Shown piece after piece: positions 31,054 to 39,898 of a stretch of DNA of 64,000 nt (its first letter is position 1; every line of letters begins with the position of its first letter). Below the pieces are notes generated by a model. The model was not told the origin of the DNA. It did not search any database and saw nothing but the letters and a program-made list of their open reading frames with translations. Made by a program: the position numbers and the translations under genes. Origin of the DNA: a virus; the IMG/VR virus record IMGVR_UViG_3300021959_004274, positions 1-64,000 of that record. One strand, written 5' to 3'.

Positions 31054-31610
31054 TATGCCTGGCCCTGAGCTTTTAGTAATTTTTCTAGATCTCTATAGGT
31101 TTGAGAATTTCTATCAACTTCTTGTCCGCACACTGTAATTTTACCAGCATTTGTAGATACTTTACAATCCTGCTGTGGTGCTAGAGTTGATCTCTGATTG
31201 TCTGTTGATGCTGTACCATCTAATTCGTCTTGTCCACTACGTGCTTGTGACACTGCTAATAGACCTGCCACTGCTTTTTGTACTAGAGCTTTGTCTCTTG
31301 GGTTTTGTACTAATGGATCAACTAAGTTTTGATACATGGCTTTAATATCTTGCGGAGCACTTTGTACAGTATATGGTTGTAGTACAGTAGCATCAAACCA
31401 TTTTTGTAACGCACTCTTAACTTGTGCTGGGTTTAATTCTTCGTAGCCATTTTTGGCTTCTGATTGATTAAGATAATTGATCCAGGCTGGAACTGCTTTT
31501 TTAGCAAACGTAGCAATAAAGTTTGCATTTTGGTTTTTTCCTATAGCATTTTTTAATTTTCCAAAAATGCCTGGTGCTTCTTGTACTTGGATTATTTCAT
31601 TAATCTTCAT
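31053..31610 (-). CDS. Hypothetical phage protein
   Basis: 185 residues. Starts M-K-I-N-E-I-I-Q-V-Q-E-A-P-G-I-F-G-K-L-K-N, a phrase typical of small virion-associated proteins in marine myoviruses. Two cysteines in the C-terminal third (D-C-K-V-S, V-C-G-Q-E-V-D). Gln-rich. No function assigned. Confidence 0.6.
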   Translation of the reverse strand: MKINEIIQVQEAPGIFGKLKNAIGKNQNANFIATFAKKAVPAWINYLNQSEAKNGYEELNPAQVKSALQKWFDATVLQPYTVQSAPQDIKAMYQNLVDPLVQNPRDKALVQKAVAGLLAVSQARSGQDELDGTASTDNQRSTLAPQQDCKVSTNAGKITVCGQEVDRNSQTYRDLEKLLKAQGQA

Positions 31611-31845
31611 CTTTACGTCTCACTGACCGAGCAAATTTTTTAGGGTCTCTTGATTTGATGGCGTTAACAAACTTACGCTGTAAATCTTCTGCTTGTTCTC
31701 GAGTGTAAAGATTATCGATTTGTTCAAAAATATTGATAGCAGACTGGATTATGTTATTAGCACGACTCTCAACTAGGTGATTTTTGTCTTTGCTAATGTG
31801 CATTGAGCTCAATTCATCTAAAATACTTTTTGTTTTACGTTGCAT
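31600..31845 (-). CDS. Small helical phage protein
   Basis: 81 residues, helical. E-S-R-A-N-N-I-I-Q-S-A-I-N-I-F, then the basic R-K-F-V-N-A-I-K-S-R-D-P-K-K-F. The R-x-V-x-A-I-K-x-x-D-x-x-K-F end recurs in T4-like phages. Preceded by a late promoter with an inverted repeat. Confidence 0.6.
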   Translation of the reverse strand: MQRKTKSILDELSSMHISKDKNHLVESRANNIIQSAINIFEQIDNLYTREQAEDLQRKFVNAIKSRDPKKFARSVRRKDED

Positions 31846-31869
31846 AAGTTAAGTTTCCGTTAGTGATAG

Positions 31870-31877
31870 TATTTATC
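31870..31877 (-). promoter_or_regulatory. T4-like late promoter inside an inverted repeat
   Basis: GATAAATACTATC on the minus strand, 24 nt before the ATG at 31845. Embedded in the perfect palindrome GTGATA-N5-TATCAC (31863-31879), which could be an operator. Confidence 0.6.
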
Positions 31878-31879
31878 AC

Positions 31880-33283
31880 TTAACTTGATTTTAGATTAGA
31901 AAGCATCTGCTTGAGCTTGTTGCCTTGTACATCTGCTGTAACTTTGGCTGACTCGCCCTCTGGTTCTGTTACTGTTTTTTCACCAACTGTGGTAGTTGTT
32001 TTGATAGATTTCATTAGTTCACTAGGATTTGTTTGAGTGTATGCTGACTGTTGATCCTCTGCTAGATCTGTAATACGCAAACTTTCTACATTAAACTCTA
32101 AGTCTACTTTACTGCCTACACCACTAGAACTTCTAGTTTTCATTAACTGTATTTGATAACGACCACGCTCACGCATAGCTCTCGATGTAAATATACCAAA
32201 CACATTATCAGCAGTATTAATTTTACTCAAGCCACCTGCAATATGACTATGATCAAATTCTACTTCTTCAACTGCCGCTCTGTTTAACTGCGATGCTGTA
32301 ACAAAGATAATGTCTAGTTCTTTTGCTAGGTTACGTAACTCTTCACTTACATATTTGTCTTTAACAAACAAATCGTTTGGTGACACTTTAGCACTCACAG
32401 GCATAATCAAATCTAAATAGTCAACACAAAGGAAGTCTACTTTAGTTTTTGTTTGTATTTCTAATTCTTTTAAGTATGCTCTAATGTCATTAACGTTTGA
32501 CTGTGCAGGCATATATTTGATTCTAAGTTTACCTGACTTCTTGCCTACAAGTTTAACTTTCATTTCAACATCTTCAAGTTTCTTAAAGATTTCTTTTGAA
32601 CTAGTGTTAGTCATCATACTATCAAGTCGCATAGCACACAATCCTTCACTAAGTTCTAGTGTAATGTAAGCACCGTTAAGTCCTAGTTGGCTCCAGTTCA
32701 CTGCCAAGTTCTGCATAAACAAACTTTTACCCGAACCAGATCCGCCTGCAAATATCTGTAGTTCACCTCTGTTGAATCCACCATACAACGGTCTATCTAA
32801 TGCTGACCAGCCCGACGACACTTGTCCGTTTTTACTTTTTAATAGTTCAAGTCTGCCTTTAGGATCCTCAAAGTAATCTGTACCCATGTCTTTGGTTAAC
32901 GATATTTGTACAGCATCTTTGATTAATTTTTCTACAGGATTGTAGTTGCCTTTTTCTAACATGTCTGCTGACTTAAGAATAGCACGTTCTAGTTCTTGAC
33001 GTCTAGTAAACGACTCAAACTCTTCCATAAACCAACTGTAATGATCATCTGTTAAGTCAGGAAGATGTTGTAGTTTAGTTTTACTAACTGCTTGTACTTG
33101 CTCAAACGTAGGAATAGCCTTGTGCTTGTCCACATGCTCTTTAATAAATTTGGCCGCTTCTTGTAGACTACGATCAAAGTTTTCTGGATTGTAGATATTC
33201 TGCACACGGATATAGCTCTGAGCATCCTGTAGCATCATTTCTAAAAATAGTTTTTGTACTTCTAATGTATATTCTGTTGCCAT
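31880..33283 (-). CDS. 41: Replicative DNA helicase, gp41/DnaB family
   Basis: 467 residues. N-terminal helical primase-interacting domain; RecA-type core with Walker A F-A-G-G-S-G-S-G-K-S, Walker B F-L-C-V-D-Y-L-D-L-I, an H4-like F-V-T-A-S-Q-L-N-R, and E-V-E-F-D-H-S-H-I-A-G-G-L-S-K with the arginine-finger region R-A-M-R-E-R-G-R-Y-Q. It unwinds DNA 5'-3' at the fork as a hexamer. Encoded 14 nt after the primase start region, as expected for the primosome. A weak sigma70 promoter overlaps its start. Confidence 0.95.
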   Translation of the reverse strand: MATEYTLEVQKLFLEMMLQDAQSYIRVQNIYNPENFDRSLQEAAKFIKEHVDKHKAIPTFEQVQAVSKTKLQHLPDLTDDHYSWFMEEFESFTRRQELERAILKSADMLEKGNYNPVEKLIKDAVQISLTKDMGTDYFEDPKGRLELLKSKNGQVSSGWSALDRPLYGGFNRGELQIFAGGSGSGKSLFMQNLAVNWSQLGLNGAYITLELSEGLCAMRLDSMMTNTSSKEIFKKLEDVEMKVKLVGKKSGKLRIKYMPAQSNVNDIRAYLKELEIQTKTKVDFLCVDYLDLIMPVSAKVSPNDLFVKDKYVSEELRNLAKELDIIFVTASQLNRAAVEEVEFDHSHIAGGLSKINTADNVFGIFTSRAMRERGRYQIQLMKTRSSSGVGSKVDLEFNVESLRITDLAEDQQSAYTQTNPSELMKSIKTTTTVGEKTVTEPEGESAKVTADVQGNKLKQMLSNLKSS

Positions 33284-33289
33284 GTGTAT

Positions 33290-33317
33290 ATTATACGTTA
33301 CCTAATAGTTTTAACAA
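33290..33317 (-). promoter_or_regulatory. Weak sigma70-like promoter upstream of the helicase
   Basis: TATAAT (33290-33295) with TTGTTA (33312-33317) at 16-nt spacing, just before the helicase ATG and inside the primase end. Confidence 0.4.
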
Positions 33318-34269
33318 GTCTGCGTTTTGCCAATTCTATCTTGATTTTACTAGTTTCACGACTGTTCATAATAGTTATCAAGGTTCCTAATCTACCATAA
33401 TGTTTTACAGCATCGTTAACATCTTTAACATGCTCGGGCCAGTCTGGTATTGATACTGCCCAGCCTAGTTCTACTGCACGATCAATTAATTTTAGTCCAG
33501 CTTCGTCTTGATCAGGCACTACTGTTATCTGTTTGTGCTGTTGTTTTAATATTTGTGCTTGTTTATCACTGACTGTATTGTGTAAAACTGCTACTGCGTT
33601 AATGCTTAATGCGTCAAACAATCCTTCTACTACCACTAACTGTGTCCAATGTTCTTGTTGTAGATCTAATCCAAACACATAGCCTGCTTGTTGTTCATTG
33701 ATATACTTTGGTGTACGATCATCTAAGTAACGTGCTGACCAACCTACTACATCACCTTGATAAGTGTAAGGAACTACAATACGTTTTGCGTTACGTCCAT
33801 CAACCTCAGGCGATATCATATAAGGATAGTCTTCCCAATCTATTCCTCTGTTGCGTAAGTATTCTATAAACTCTGCATCACCTGTTTCTAGTAAGCGTAG
33901 TTCTTCAGGTAAGTCCTTATGTTCAAACTCTACTTTAACTTCTACTTCACGCTGTTGTTCTACTAGTTGTGCTATATCCTTATGCTTAAGACTTTCTAAA
34001 TTTAACCCTGCTATTGTATTTTGATCTAAGCCCATCCACGATAACAGTTTACGTGCTTTATAACTTAGTGTACGTCCTAGTTTAAAACTTGCTTTGAAAC
34101 CACAGTTAAAACAATGATAACTCCAATCTTCGCCGTTTTGTTTGATACCACCACGTTGTCTTTTATCCTGTCTTTCACCGTTGTGTTCACAGCAGACAGC
34201 ATTAAACGATACCCAGCCACTGGAAGTACGTTTATGTTTTGCAGGAATAACAGTCGTAATATCTAACAT
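33298..34269 (-). CDS. 61: DNA primase, gp61-like
   Basis: 323 residues. N-terminal zinc ribbon C-C-E-H ... Y-H-C-F-N-C-G-F (CHC2 type) for template recognition. The TOPRIM core has V-V-V-E-G-L-F-D-A-L-S (catalytic Glu) and V-P-D-Q-D-E-A-G (metal Asp pair). It makes RNA primers for lagging-strand synthesis with the adjacent helicase. Its ATG shares one base with the previous stop. Confidence 0.93.
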   Translation of the reverse strand: MLDITTVIPAKHKRTSSGWVSFNAVCCEHNGERQDKRQRGGIKQNGEDWSYHCFNCGFKASFKLGRTLSYKARKLLSWMGLDQNTIAGLNLESLKHKDIAQLVEQQREVEVKVEFEHKDLPEELRLLETGDAEFIEYLRNRGIDWEDYPYMISPEVDGRNAKRIVVPYTYQGDVVGWSARYLDDRTPKYINEQQAGYVFGLDLQQEHWTQLVVVEGLFDALSINAVAVLHNTVSDKQAQILKQQHKQITVVPDQDEAGLKLIDRAVELGWAVSIPDWPEHVKDVNDAVKHYGRLGTLITIMNSRETSKIKIELAKRRLVKTIR

Positions 34270-34985
34270 TAAGTTAGTATAACATCATTTATTTGAGAAT
34301 ACAACATTTCTGATAAAATTTGGTGACCTTTTTCATTTGGATGATGTCCGGGTGCGTGTATTTGTTTTGTATCTGTACGTGCTTGTAGTATGTCTTGTAA
34401 GTTTTGGTCAGGCCATTCTAGTGTATCTGTATACTCTACCAGAGTTCCAGGATTATATAAGTTAAATTGCATCAACGGAATATTTTTAGTTTTACTGATA
34501 CCATCAAAAAAATAAACTGCTTGTTGATAGTTTAGTTTTGATAGCTCATCGCAGTGGCTTAGTGTTAGGTATTGTTTACCAAATTGTTGCCATTCTTTAG
34601 GAATAACATCACTACCAAAGTTTACCCAAGTAGAATGTACATATTTGTTCCACGCTGGATCATTTGAATAACTTACATGTTCTGGATTATACCAAGTTTG
34701 TCTATCTGGTGCAGTTAGTCCTACTAAACAAAGAGTATCTGACCAATCTGTATTTTCTAAAAACCAAAGGAAGTTCCACATTGTACTTTGTAGGCTGGCA
34801 CCTGGGTGTCCATAATTTTCGTAAGGTACACCAAGTTTATCTGCTATGAGTCCTGAAAAGCAATGACTAAGCCTGTAGTCATCATTTTGTGTAAAGCAAC
34901 ACTCCCATTCAGGATGCGAGGGATCTACTAGTTCATCACCGTAAATCCAACTATCGCCAAATACGGCTAGTTTTTTAATGTTCAA
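34269..34985 (-). CDS. SGNH/GDSL-type esterase
   Basis: 238 residues. Block I V-F-G-D-S-W with the catalytic Ser, G-H-P-G-A-S (Gly block), V-G-L-T, and block V G-H-H-P-N-E-K-G-H with the catalytic His. The family removes acyl groups from polysaccharide or lipid. In phages, members deacetylate host surface glycans or act on modified capsule. It follows a virion-like gene with no gap. Confidence 0.82.
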   Translation of the reverse strand: MNIKKLAVFGDSWIYGDELVDPSHPEWECCFTQNDDYRLSHCFSGLIADKLGVPYENYGHPGASLQSTMWNFLWFLENTDWSDTLCLVGLTAPDRQTWYNPEHVSYSNDPAWNKYVHSTWVNFGSDVIPKEWQQFGKQYLTLSHCDELSKLNYQQAVYFFDGISKTKNIPLMQFNLYNPGTLVEYTDTLEWPDQNLQDILQARTDTKQIHAPGHHPNEKGHQILSEMLYSQINDVILT

Positions 34986-35738
34986 CTATCTAATTTTTAC
35001 GTCTGTTATACTACCAGATGTTTTCTCAATGGTTAATCTTAAGTAAGGATGAAACCCATTGATATTTATATAGCCTGTAGTTGATGAGGCAGATAATGCT
35101 ACAGCAGATCCTATGTCGTACCATGGACCACTAGTGTCAACAGTACCTTCTACTTTTATATTACCTGTAAATGTACTTGGAGTATATTGTAATGTTTGTA
35201 AGCCTTGATCATTACTGGTCCAAGTTGATGAATTAAATGTTGATACGTTACCATGATTAGGAATAGTAATTGAACGACTTGCTGTGTGAGCAGGCATAAC
35301 AGAATCTAAGATTTCAACAACGCCACGGGCACCGGCATTGTCATCTACAAATCCAGGATTGTATATTGCACTTGAACTTTGTTTACGTTCAAGCGTATAG
35401 TATCCTGTCTGTGCTGATACTATATCAAGTTCAGCTTCTGTTATTGTAACCTTAGCTCGACCTTTGACTAGGTCAATGGCTTCTAGGTCTTTACTTAGAA
35501 TTAATTCATCACCGTTACTGTGAATTAATCTAAATGTTACTGTTGTATCTGTTAGCGATACTGGCTTCTGATCTTGATTAACGAATCTAAACGTTAATAC
35601 ATTGTCAGTGCCTTTATGAAGTTTTAAATCTTTTGCGTACACGGGTGCCCACCTCACTGAAGTTATGTTCGTGTTGGAATAATCATTTAATATTACCAAC
35701 TGGTCCTGATTATATAAATAGACTTGAGTATTATACAT
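34986..35738 (-). CDS. Virion-like protein with BppU-type Ig domain
   Basis: 250 residues, beta-rich. Residues about 30-120 (D-N-V-L-T-F-R-F-V-N-Q-D-Q-K-P, T-V-T-F-R-L-I-H-S-N-G-D-E-L-I-L) have the Ig-like pattern of upper-baseplate/fibre-anchor (BppU) domains. A second beta domain with W-Y-D-I-G-S and Y-L-R-L-T-I-E-K follows. Transcribed from a late element 6 nt before the ATG. Probably a baseplate or fibre component. Confidence 0.7.
   Translation of the reverse strand: MYNTQVYLYNQDQLVILNDYSNTNITSVRWAPVYAKDLKLHKGTDNVLTFRFVNQDQKPVSLTDTTVTFRLIHSNGDELILSKDLEAIDLVKGRAKVTITEAELDIVSAQTGYYTLERKQSSSAIYNPGFVDDNAGARGVVEILDSVMPAHTASRSITIPNHGNVSTFNSSTWTSNDQGLQTLQYTPSTFTGNIKVEGTVDTSGPWYDIGSAVALSASSTTGYININGFHPYLRLTIEKTSGSITDVKIR
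35713..35720 (+). promoter_or_regulatory. T4 late promoter TATAAATA (plus strand)
   Basis: Exact TATAAATA, 35 nt before the ATG at 35756, located within the first codons of the divergent virion-like gene. Confidence 0.65.
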
Positions 35739-35744
35739 ATAACA

Positions 35745-35752
35745 TATTTATC
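35745..35752 (-). promoter_or_regulatory. T4-like late promoter (GATAAATA), divergent
   Basis: GATAAATA on the minus strand ending 6 nt before the ATG at 35738. The plus-strand element at 35713 fires the other way across the same 40 bp. Confidence 0.55.
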
Positions 35753-35755
35753 AAC

Positions 35756-36133
35756 ATGTCAAACGATTTTTTTAAACAACTGTCAGAGAAGTATCCATTT
35801 ATCACTGTGGTGATGTATGGCAATGCAGAGTACGTAGGTATTGTGCAGAATCGTGATCACCTAGTGACCACAATGTATGACTTTGGGCGTATCATTGACA
35901 TTGAAATGAAACAAAGATTCTTAGAATTAGCAGAAACTTGGTGGTGGGAATCAAACAGATCAATTCCAATTAATATTTTCTTACGTGAAGAATGGGCTCA
36001 GTTTAAACCATTCCTACAAACATTTATTAATAAAGATTTAGAAATATTATACGGTCCTGCCACTTCATTAACAGACCTTGCTAAAAAGCGTACTAAGAAA
36101 AAATCAATTACACTTGTACGCCGAGTAGACTAA
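35756..36133 (+). CDS. Conserved T4-like phage protein (plus strand)
   Basis: 125 residues from the ATG at 35756. F-F-K-Q-L-S-E-K-Y-P-F-I-T-V-V-M-Y-G, E-Y-V-G-I-V-Q-N-R-D, E-T-W-W-W-E-S-N-R, I-P-I-N-I-F-L. A short alpha/beta protein widely conserved in aquatic T4-like phages in my memory, role unknown. Lone plus-strand gene between minus-strand genes; convergent with the DnaE-like gene (4-bp overlap). Confidence 0.75.
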   Translation: MSNDFFKQLSEKYPFITVVMYGNAEYVGIVQNRDHLVTTMYDFGRIIDIEMKQRFLELAETWWWESNRSIPINIFLREEWAQFKPFLQTFINKDLEILYGPATSLTDLAKKRTKKKSITLVRRVD

Positions 36134-36702
36134 ACCAATTCACTTAACAAATTCATATGTAAGGCAACCAGTACTGCGTAACTAACTGCGTGTGCTTTCT
36201 TAAAATAATAACTATCATCATCTGGCACCGTCCAAATATCTTCTGCAATAGTTTTCCAGTCTTTGCCTAGCAAGTGTCTTTTGCCTGGACGTATTAAAGC
36301 CAAAAACATAGCCATCCTGGGTATTGAATTTACTTCCATGTTTTTAATAAGATCATAATGATTACCAATGTGTATAATCTTTTCTACAAATGATTGATCT
36401 TTAAGTAATTCCCAACGAGGTTCTTGATTAAGCATTTGATCATAGTGCTGTTGATCACGAATTAGTTTGTAAACATTAACATTCAAAAAGTCAATCTTAA
36501 CATAGCCACGTTCTTCTGCTGACTCATAGTCAATACTAGCACAGTCATTGATTGGATCATAAGGTATTTCAGTTACATACACACCGGAGTTGTGTCTGCG
36601 TACTCCATCCTCACGATCTTGACGAGCAGAAGTATGCTCAATTAGTTTGAGTATATCCTCTCTATCTGCAAAATCAATATCAATGTCTGACTTAAACTTC
36701 AT
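36130..36702 (-). CDS. Miniature DnaE-like protein (C-family polymerase palm motifs)
   Basis: 190 residues from the ATG at 36702 (TAATG overlap). It reads like a compressed bacterial DNA polymerase III alpha palm. S-D-I-D-I-D-F matches P-D-F-D-V-D-F (catalytic Asp pair = D8/D10); R-H-N-S-G-V-Y-V-T matches the K-H-A-G-G-V-V-I strand; G-Y-V-K-I-D-F-L matches G-L-V-K-F-D-F-L (third Asp = D71); A-L-I-R-P-G matches A-L-F-R-P-G; K-A-H-A-V-S-Y-A matches K-S-H-S-A-A-Y-A. PHP, fingers and beta-binding regions are absent. Likely a non-replicative derivative, possibly regulatory or nucleotide-binding. Confidence 0.75.
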   Translation of the reverse strand: MKFKSDIDIDFADREDILKLIEHTSARQDREDGVRRHNSGVYVTEIPYDPINDCASIDYESAEERGYVKIDFLNVNVYKLIRDQQHYDQMLNQEPRWELLKDQSFVEKIIHIGNHYDLIKNMEVNSIPRMAMFLALIRPGKRHLLGKDWKTIAEDIWTVPDDDSYYFKKAHAVSYAVLVALHMNLLSELV

Positions 36703-37403
36703 TACCAACCTGCCTGCTTTAACATTTCTCTAAGATATTCTGTATCACCTGGATAATCTTTTAATTTTTTATGCCAACGTTCTGGATCAATGAAATCATA
36801 CACAATAGCTAGTTGTTCTTGTGTTAGGTTTTCTAAAAACTCGTGCCCCGAATCACAGTTAAAAATAGTCCAGCCTGTAATCCGTCCTGCGGTGATTAAA
36901 TGACATATCTTGTTTGAGTTACCATACCGTAAAAAATGTTCTGTAGGATTGTTTGTGTCGTATGCCCAAGCAACACCTGTTTCTAATGCACGTGTTAGTG
37001 CATCTGTTGCTGGTTCTTTGTATACCCATTCTTTTAAGAACTCATCATACAGTTTGTCAGTTCCCCAATAGTCTATACGTTTATTTCCCTTTAATAACCA
37101 ATCAGCAAAACGTTCTGCGTTAACCACACGTGCATTAACACAATAGTTGCCAAACTTAATAAATGCTTTATAGTATGCAGATGTAGCAAAGTCGTCAAAT
37201 GTTTTTTGTTTTGCTGAGCCTTGTGTTAGTTCATAAAAGCGTATAAAGTTTGTAAAGCCAATCCGACTTGCTGGTGTATCTTTATCTTGGAAACGTTTCT
37301 TTTGTTCGCAGACATGCACAGACAGTGTAGACTCTCTGGCAAATGATCTTTCACAATACTTACATTTATAAGTCAGCTTTAATTCGCTTGTCGTCCCAGC
37401 CAT
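36702..37403 (-). CDS. Zinc-finger protein of T4-like phages
   Basis: 233 residues. N-terminal C2HC finger: Y-K-C-K-Y-C-E-R-S-F-A-R-E-S-T-L-S-V-H-V-C. The rest is alpha-helical with W-A-Y-D-T-N-N-P-T-E and F-I-D-P-E-R-W. A DNA- or RNA-binding role is plausible. Overlaps the DnaE-like gene and the 159-residue gene, so the three are probably co-expressed from the promoter at 38352-38380. Confidence 0.7.
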   Translation of the reverse strand: MAGTTSELKLTYKCKYCERSFARESTLSVHVCEQKKRFQDKDTPASRIGFTNFIRFYELTQGSAKQKTFDDFATSAYYKAFIKFGNYCVNARVVNAERFADWLLKGNKRIDYWGTDKLYDEFLKEWVYKEPATDALTRALETGVAWAYDTNNPTEHFLRYGNSNKICHLITAGRITGWTIFNCDSGHEFLENLTQEQLAIVYDFIDPERWHKKLKDYPGDTEYLREMLKQAGW

Positions 37404-37845
37404 GTTCTTTTGCTAGTTCCTTAATATCTTTTGTTGTTAATAATGACAGTTGTAAATCAAGTTCATCTGATTTCATATTTGGATACAGTTCACTTAAAAA
37501 CTTTCTTGCTTTATTGTTTGACGTGCCTTCTTTCTTTTTGGCCGCTAACCAATAATGAAACTGATTACCCATCTTAGGACTTACCACAGTACACATTAAC
37601 CATTGTAGTTTTGGATGCTTGTTTAAGTCAAAGAAGTACTTGTTAACTGCCTCGTTAGTTGCTTGTAAATAATATGATTGTAAGTCTGCACGTCCGCCAA
37701 CACTGGCTCCGTACCTTAACATTAGGTAAGTAGAAAATTGTTTACGCTCTTCGTCTGTAAACTTATCATAATAGTTTCGATCTTTACGATCAAACGCCGC
37801 CATTTCATTACCAATGTATAATGGACTTGTTTTATCTGCTGGCAT
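37366..37845 (-). CDS. Conserved phage replication-region protein
   Basis: 159 residues. Y-D-K-F-T-D-E-E-R-K-Q-F-S-T-Y-L-M-L-R-Y-G-A-S-V-G-G, H-P-K-L-Q-W-L-M, H-Y-W-L-A-A-K-K-K. The pattern is conserved in the replication region of aquatic T4-like phages; a clamp-loader-associated role has been suggested by position only, and I cannot confirm it. Overlaps its neighbours by 38 bp and 1 bp. Confidence 0.65.
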   Translation of the reverse strand: MPADKTSPLYIGNEMAAFDRKDRNYYDKFTDEERKQFSTYLMLRYGASVGGRADLQSYYLQATNEAVNKYFFDLNKHPKLQWLMCTVVSPKMGNQFHYWLAAKKKEGTSNNKARKFLSELYPNMKSDELDLQLSLLTTKDIKELAKEHGWDDKRIKADL

Positions 37846-38345
37846 TAGAATACCTTATCGTATTGTACTACTTCACAGTTACGTGATATATCCTTAACAA
37901 AATATATACATTCAGGTTCTTTTTCGTCCCCTAATGGTATAGTTAATAGTTGTCCGTTTTTAAGTTTAGGACAATACCAATTAACATCATTATACACGTC
38001 AACAATTTCTATGTCAAGGAATGTGCTTCTGAATCCTGTTAATGGATTAAACTGAAATGCTTTAAATCCTCTGTCGTTAATTGATGTTAATGGTAATACT
38101 TCTAAATTACCACAGTCAGGCTCACCAATTAATATTTGCCAATCCACTGGCATTTTAATTTCGTAATTACCTATGCGTAATACTAGTGCAGGACTGTTAA
38201 ATGATTCTAAAAAGATCAATGGTATCCAATGATGATCTGGGTTGGCTGGATCTGAATTGTCCAGTACACTAAAACGCATATCATCAACTTCTTCGGGCAG
38301 TTGATCTAATTCATATCTTATGTTATCTAAAGTTAATATTCTCAT
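37845..38345 (-). CDS. Conserved phage protein, first gene of an early operon
   Basis: 166 residues. M-R-I-L-T-L-D-N-I-R-Y-E-L, F-S-V-L-D-N-S-D-P-A-N-P-D-H-H-W-I-P-L, Y-E-I-K-M-P-V-D-W. Beta-rich with no catalytic motif. Driven by a near-consensus sigma70 promoter 6 nt before the ATG. Function unknown. Confidence 0.65.
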   Translation of the reverse strand: MRILTLDNIRYELDQLPEEVDDMRFSVLDNSDPANPDHHWIPLIFLESFNSPALVLRIGNYEIKMPVDWQILIGEPDCGNLEVLPLTSINDRGFKAFQFNPLTGFRSTFLDIEIVDVYNDVNWYCPKLKNGQLLTIPLGDEKEPECIYFVKDISRNCEVVQYDKVF

Positions 38346-38351
38346 ACTGTT

Positions 38352-38380
38352 ATTGTATAGTCCTGTTTAAGTTTTGTCAA
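38352..38380 (-). promoter_or_regulatory. Sigma70 promoter, TTGACA-N17-TACAAT
   Basis: TTGACA (38375-38380) overlaps the uvsW stop; TACAAT (38352-38357); 17-nt spacer. Confidence 0.75.
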
Positions 38381-39837
38381 TCTTGCCACTCCGTTTTTTC
38401 TACCGTAAATGGATAGTTTGCTTCTCGATAAAATTGTTTACGTTTAGTTAAATGCCTTTTAGCAAATTTACAGGTTGATGTTATATCCCAAATTTGCACA
38501 AAATCTTTATCCTCAGCCTTTCTAATGCCTCGACCAATACTCTGAATAACCCGTACAAAACTTTTACCAGGCTCCACAAGCACCAAATTGAAAATCCGAG
38601 GAATGTTAATACCAACAGCGGCAACACCATAAGTAGCAACAATAACTCTATCGTCCATTGTGGCCACTTCGTCATAGGATTCCTTTCTATCATTTGCTTT
38701 AGTTCCTCCTGAAACAAACACTGATCCAGGTATAAGTTCTGTTAAACGTTTACCTGGTGCTATACGATCTACAAGAATAAGTGTATTGCCTGACTCTTTA
38801 ATTGAGTTAATTAGCCCAGCAATATACTTCATGCGGTCTTCTGTTTCTAGTAGATAACGTAATTCACTTTGATAATCTCTGTATTCAACGTGATCAACTA
38901 ACTGTACAATATTAACATGACAGTTTGCCAACACTCCTTCTTGCTGTAGTTCATTTGCACTCAGTCTACCAATAACCTCACCTAAACTACATTTCAAACT
39001 CATAAACTCATATTCTTCTTTGGGTACTGTACCAGTTAATCCCCAACGTATAGGAACATGTGACATTGGTCCTGTTAATAATGTTCTAAGTGCATCCGCT
39101 TTGGCCATGTGTACTTCATCTACCATGACACAGACTACGTCATGTAAAAACTCATCTATTGTGATATCAATATCTTTAGCACGAGTTTTCTTCATCATAA
39201 TGTTTAGACTCTGCCAAGTACAAATAGTATGTGTCTTGCCAAACTCTTTACGATCACCAAAGAACACACCTACGTCTAATCCCATGTTAATGTAATCTTC
39301 TTCAGTTTGCGTGACTAGACTTTTATTTGGAACAATAACTATTGTACGACCATGTGCTTCACATCTATGACTTAGCACAGCAGTGATTAAAGTTTTACCT
39401 GCACCTGTGGCTACTTCTTGTATGCACTGTGGATTTTCTAAGAACTTATTAACTATCTCAACTTGATAGTCACGTAACATGATTGGTTGGCCTTTAGCAG
39501 GATGGTTAGGTGGCCAAACATAGTCTGCATAACTATCTTCTTTAACTTTTTCAAATCCATAGTTAGTTGAATAGTCACGGATGTCTTCTAGTTCAATATC
39601 ATAATTAAACTCTTCTAATACAGGAATAATATCTGGCAATAGGTTAACATAAGTTGATCCACCTAGTTGAAAGAACCCTACCTTACCATCCCATCGTCCT
39701 AGTCTCACTGCTGGCATATATCTAGCACCTGGGACTTCGTATTTGAATTTATTGGTCAGCGTTTTACGAGCGTCAAGTTCAAGACCTTCAATCTTTACAT
39801 TAACTTCATCACGGACTATGATTTTACAATTTCGCAT
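38377..39837 (-). CDS. uvsW: UvsW-like RNA-DNA/DNA helicase (SF2)
   Basis: 486 residues. Motif I E-V-A-T-G-A-G-K-T-L, motif II C-V-M-V-D-E-V-H-M-A (DEVH), motif III W-G-L-T-G-T, motif V A-T-Y-G-V-A-A-V-G-I-N, motif VI Q-S-I-G-R-G-I-R. UvsW dissolves R-loops and regresses forks, switching origin to recombination-dependent replication. Tandem TATAAT boxes precede it but no clear -35. Confidence 0.95.
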   Translation of the reverse strand: MRNCKIIVRDEVNVKIEGLELDARKTLTNKFKYEVPGARYMPAVRLGRWDGKVGFFQLGGSTYVNLLPDIIPVLEEFNYDIELEDIRDYSTNYGFEKVKEDSYADYVWPPNHPAKGQPIMLRDYQVEIVNKFLENPQCIQEVATGAGKTLITAVLSHRCEAHGRTIVIVPNKSLVTQTEEDYINMGLDVGVFFGDRKEFGKTHTICTWQSLNIMMKKTRAKDIDITIDEFLHDVVCVMVDEVHMAKADALRTLLTGPMSHVPIRWGLTGTVPKEEYEFMSLKCSLGEVIGRLSANELQQEGVLANCHVNIVQLVDHVEYRDYQSELRYLLETEDRMKYIAGLINSIKESGNTLILVDRIAPGKRLTELIPGSVFVSGGTKANDRKESYDEVATMDDRVIVATYGVAAVGINIPRIFNLVLVEPGKSFVRVIQSIGRGIRKAEDKDFVQIWDITSTCKFAKRHLTKRKQFYREANYPFTVEKTEWQD

Positions 39838-39863
39838 ATTATATATTATATAGTATAAAAGGT

Positions 39864-39895
39864 GAAAGGCACACTATTTTGGTAATGTGCCTTTC
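39864..39895 (-). terminator. Terminator after the AAA+ ATPase gene
   Basis: 10-bp perfect stem GAAAGGCACA/TGTGCCTTTC with a 12-nt loop and a TTTTAT tail on the minus strand. Confidence 0.65.
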
Positions 39896-39898
39896 CAT

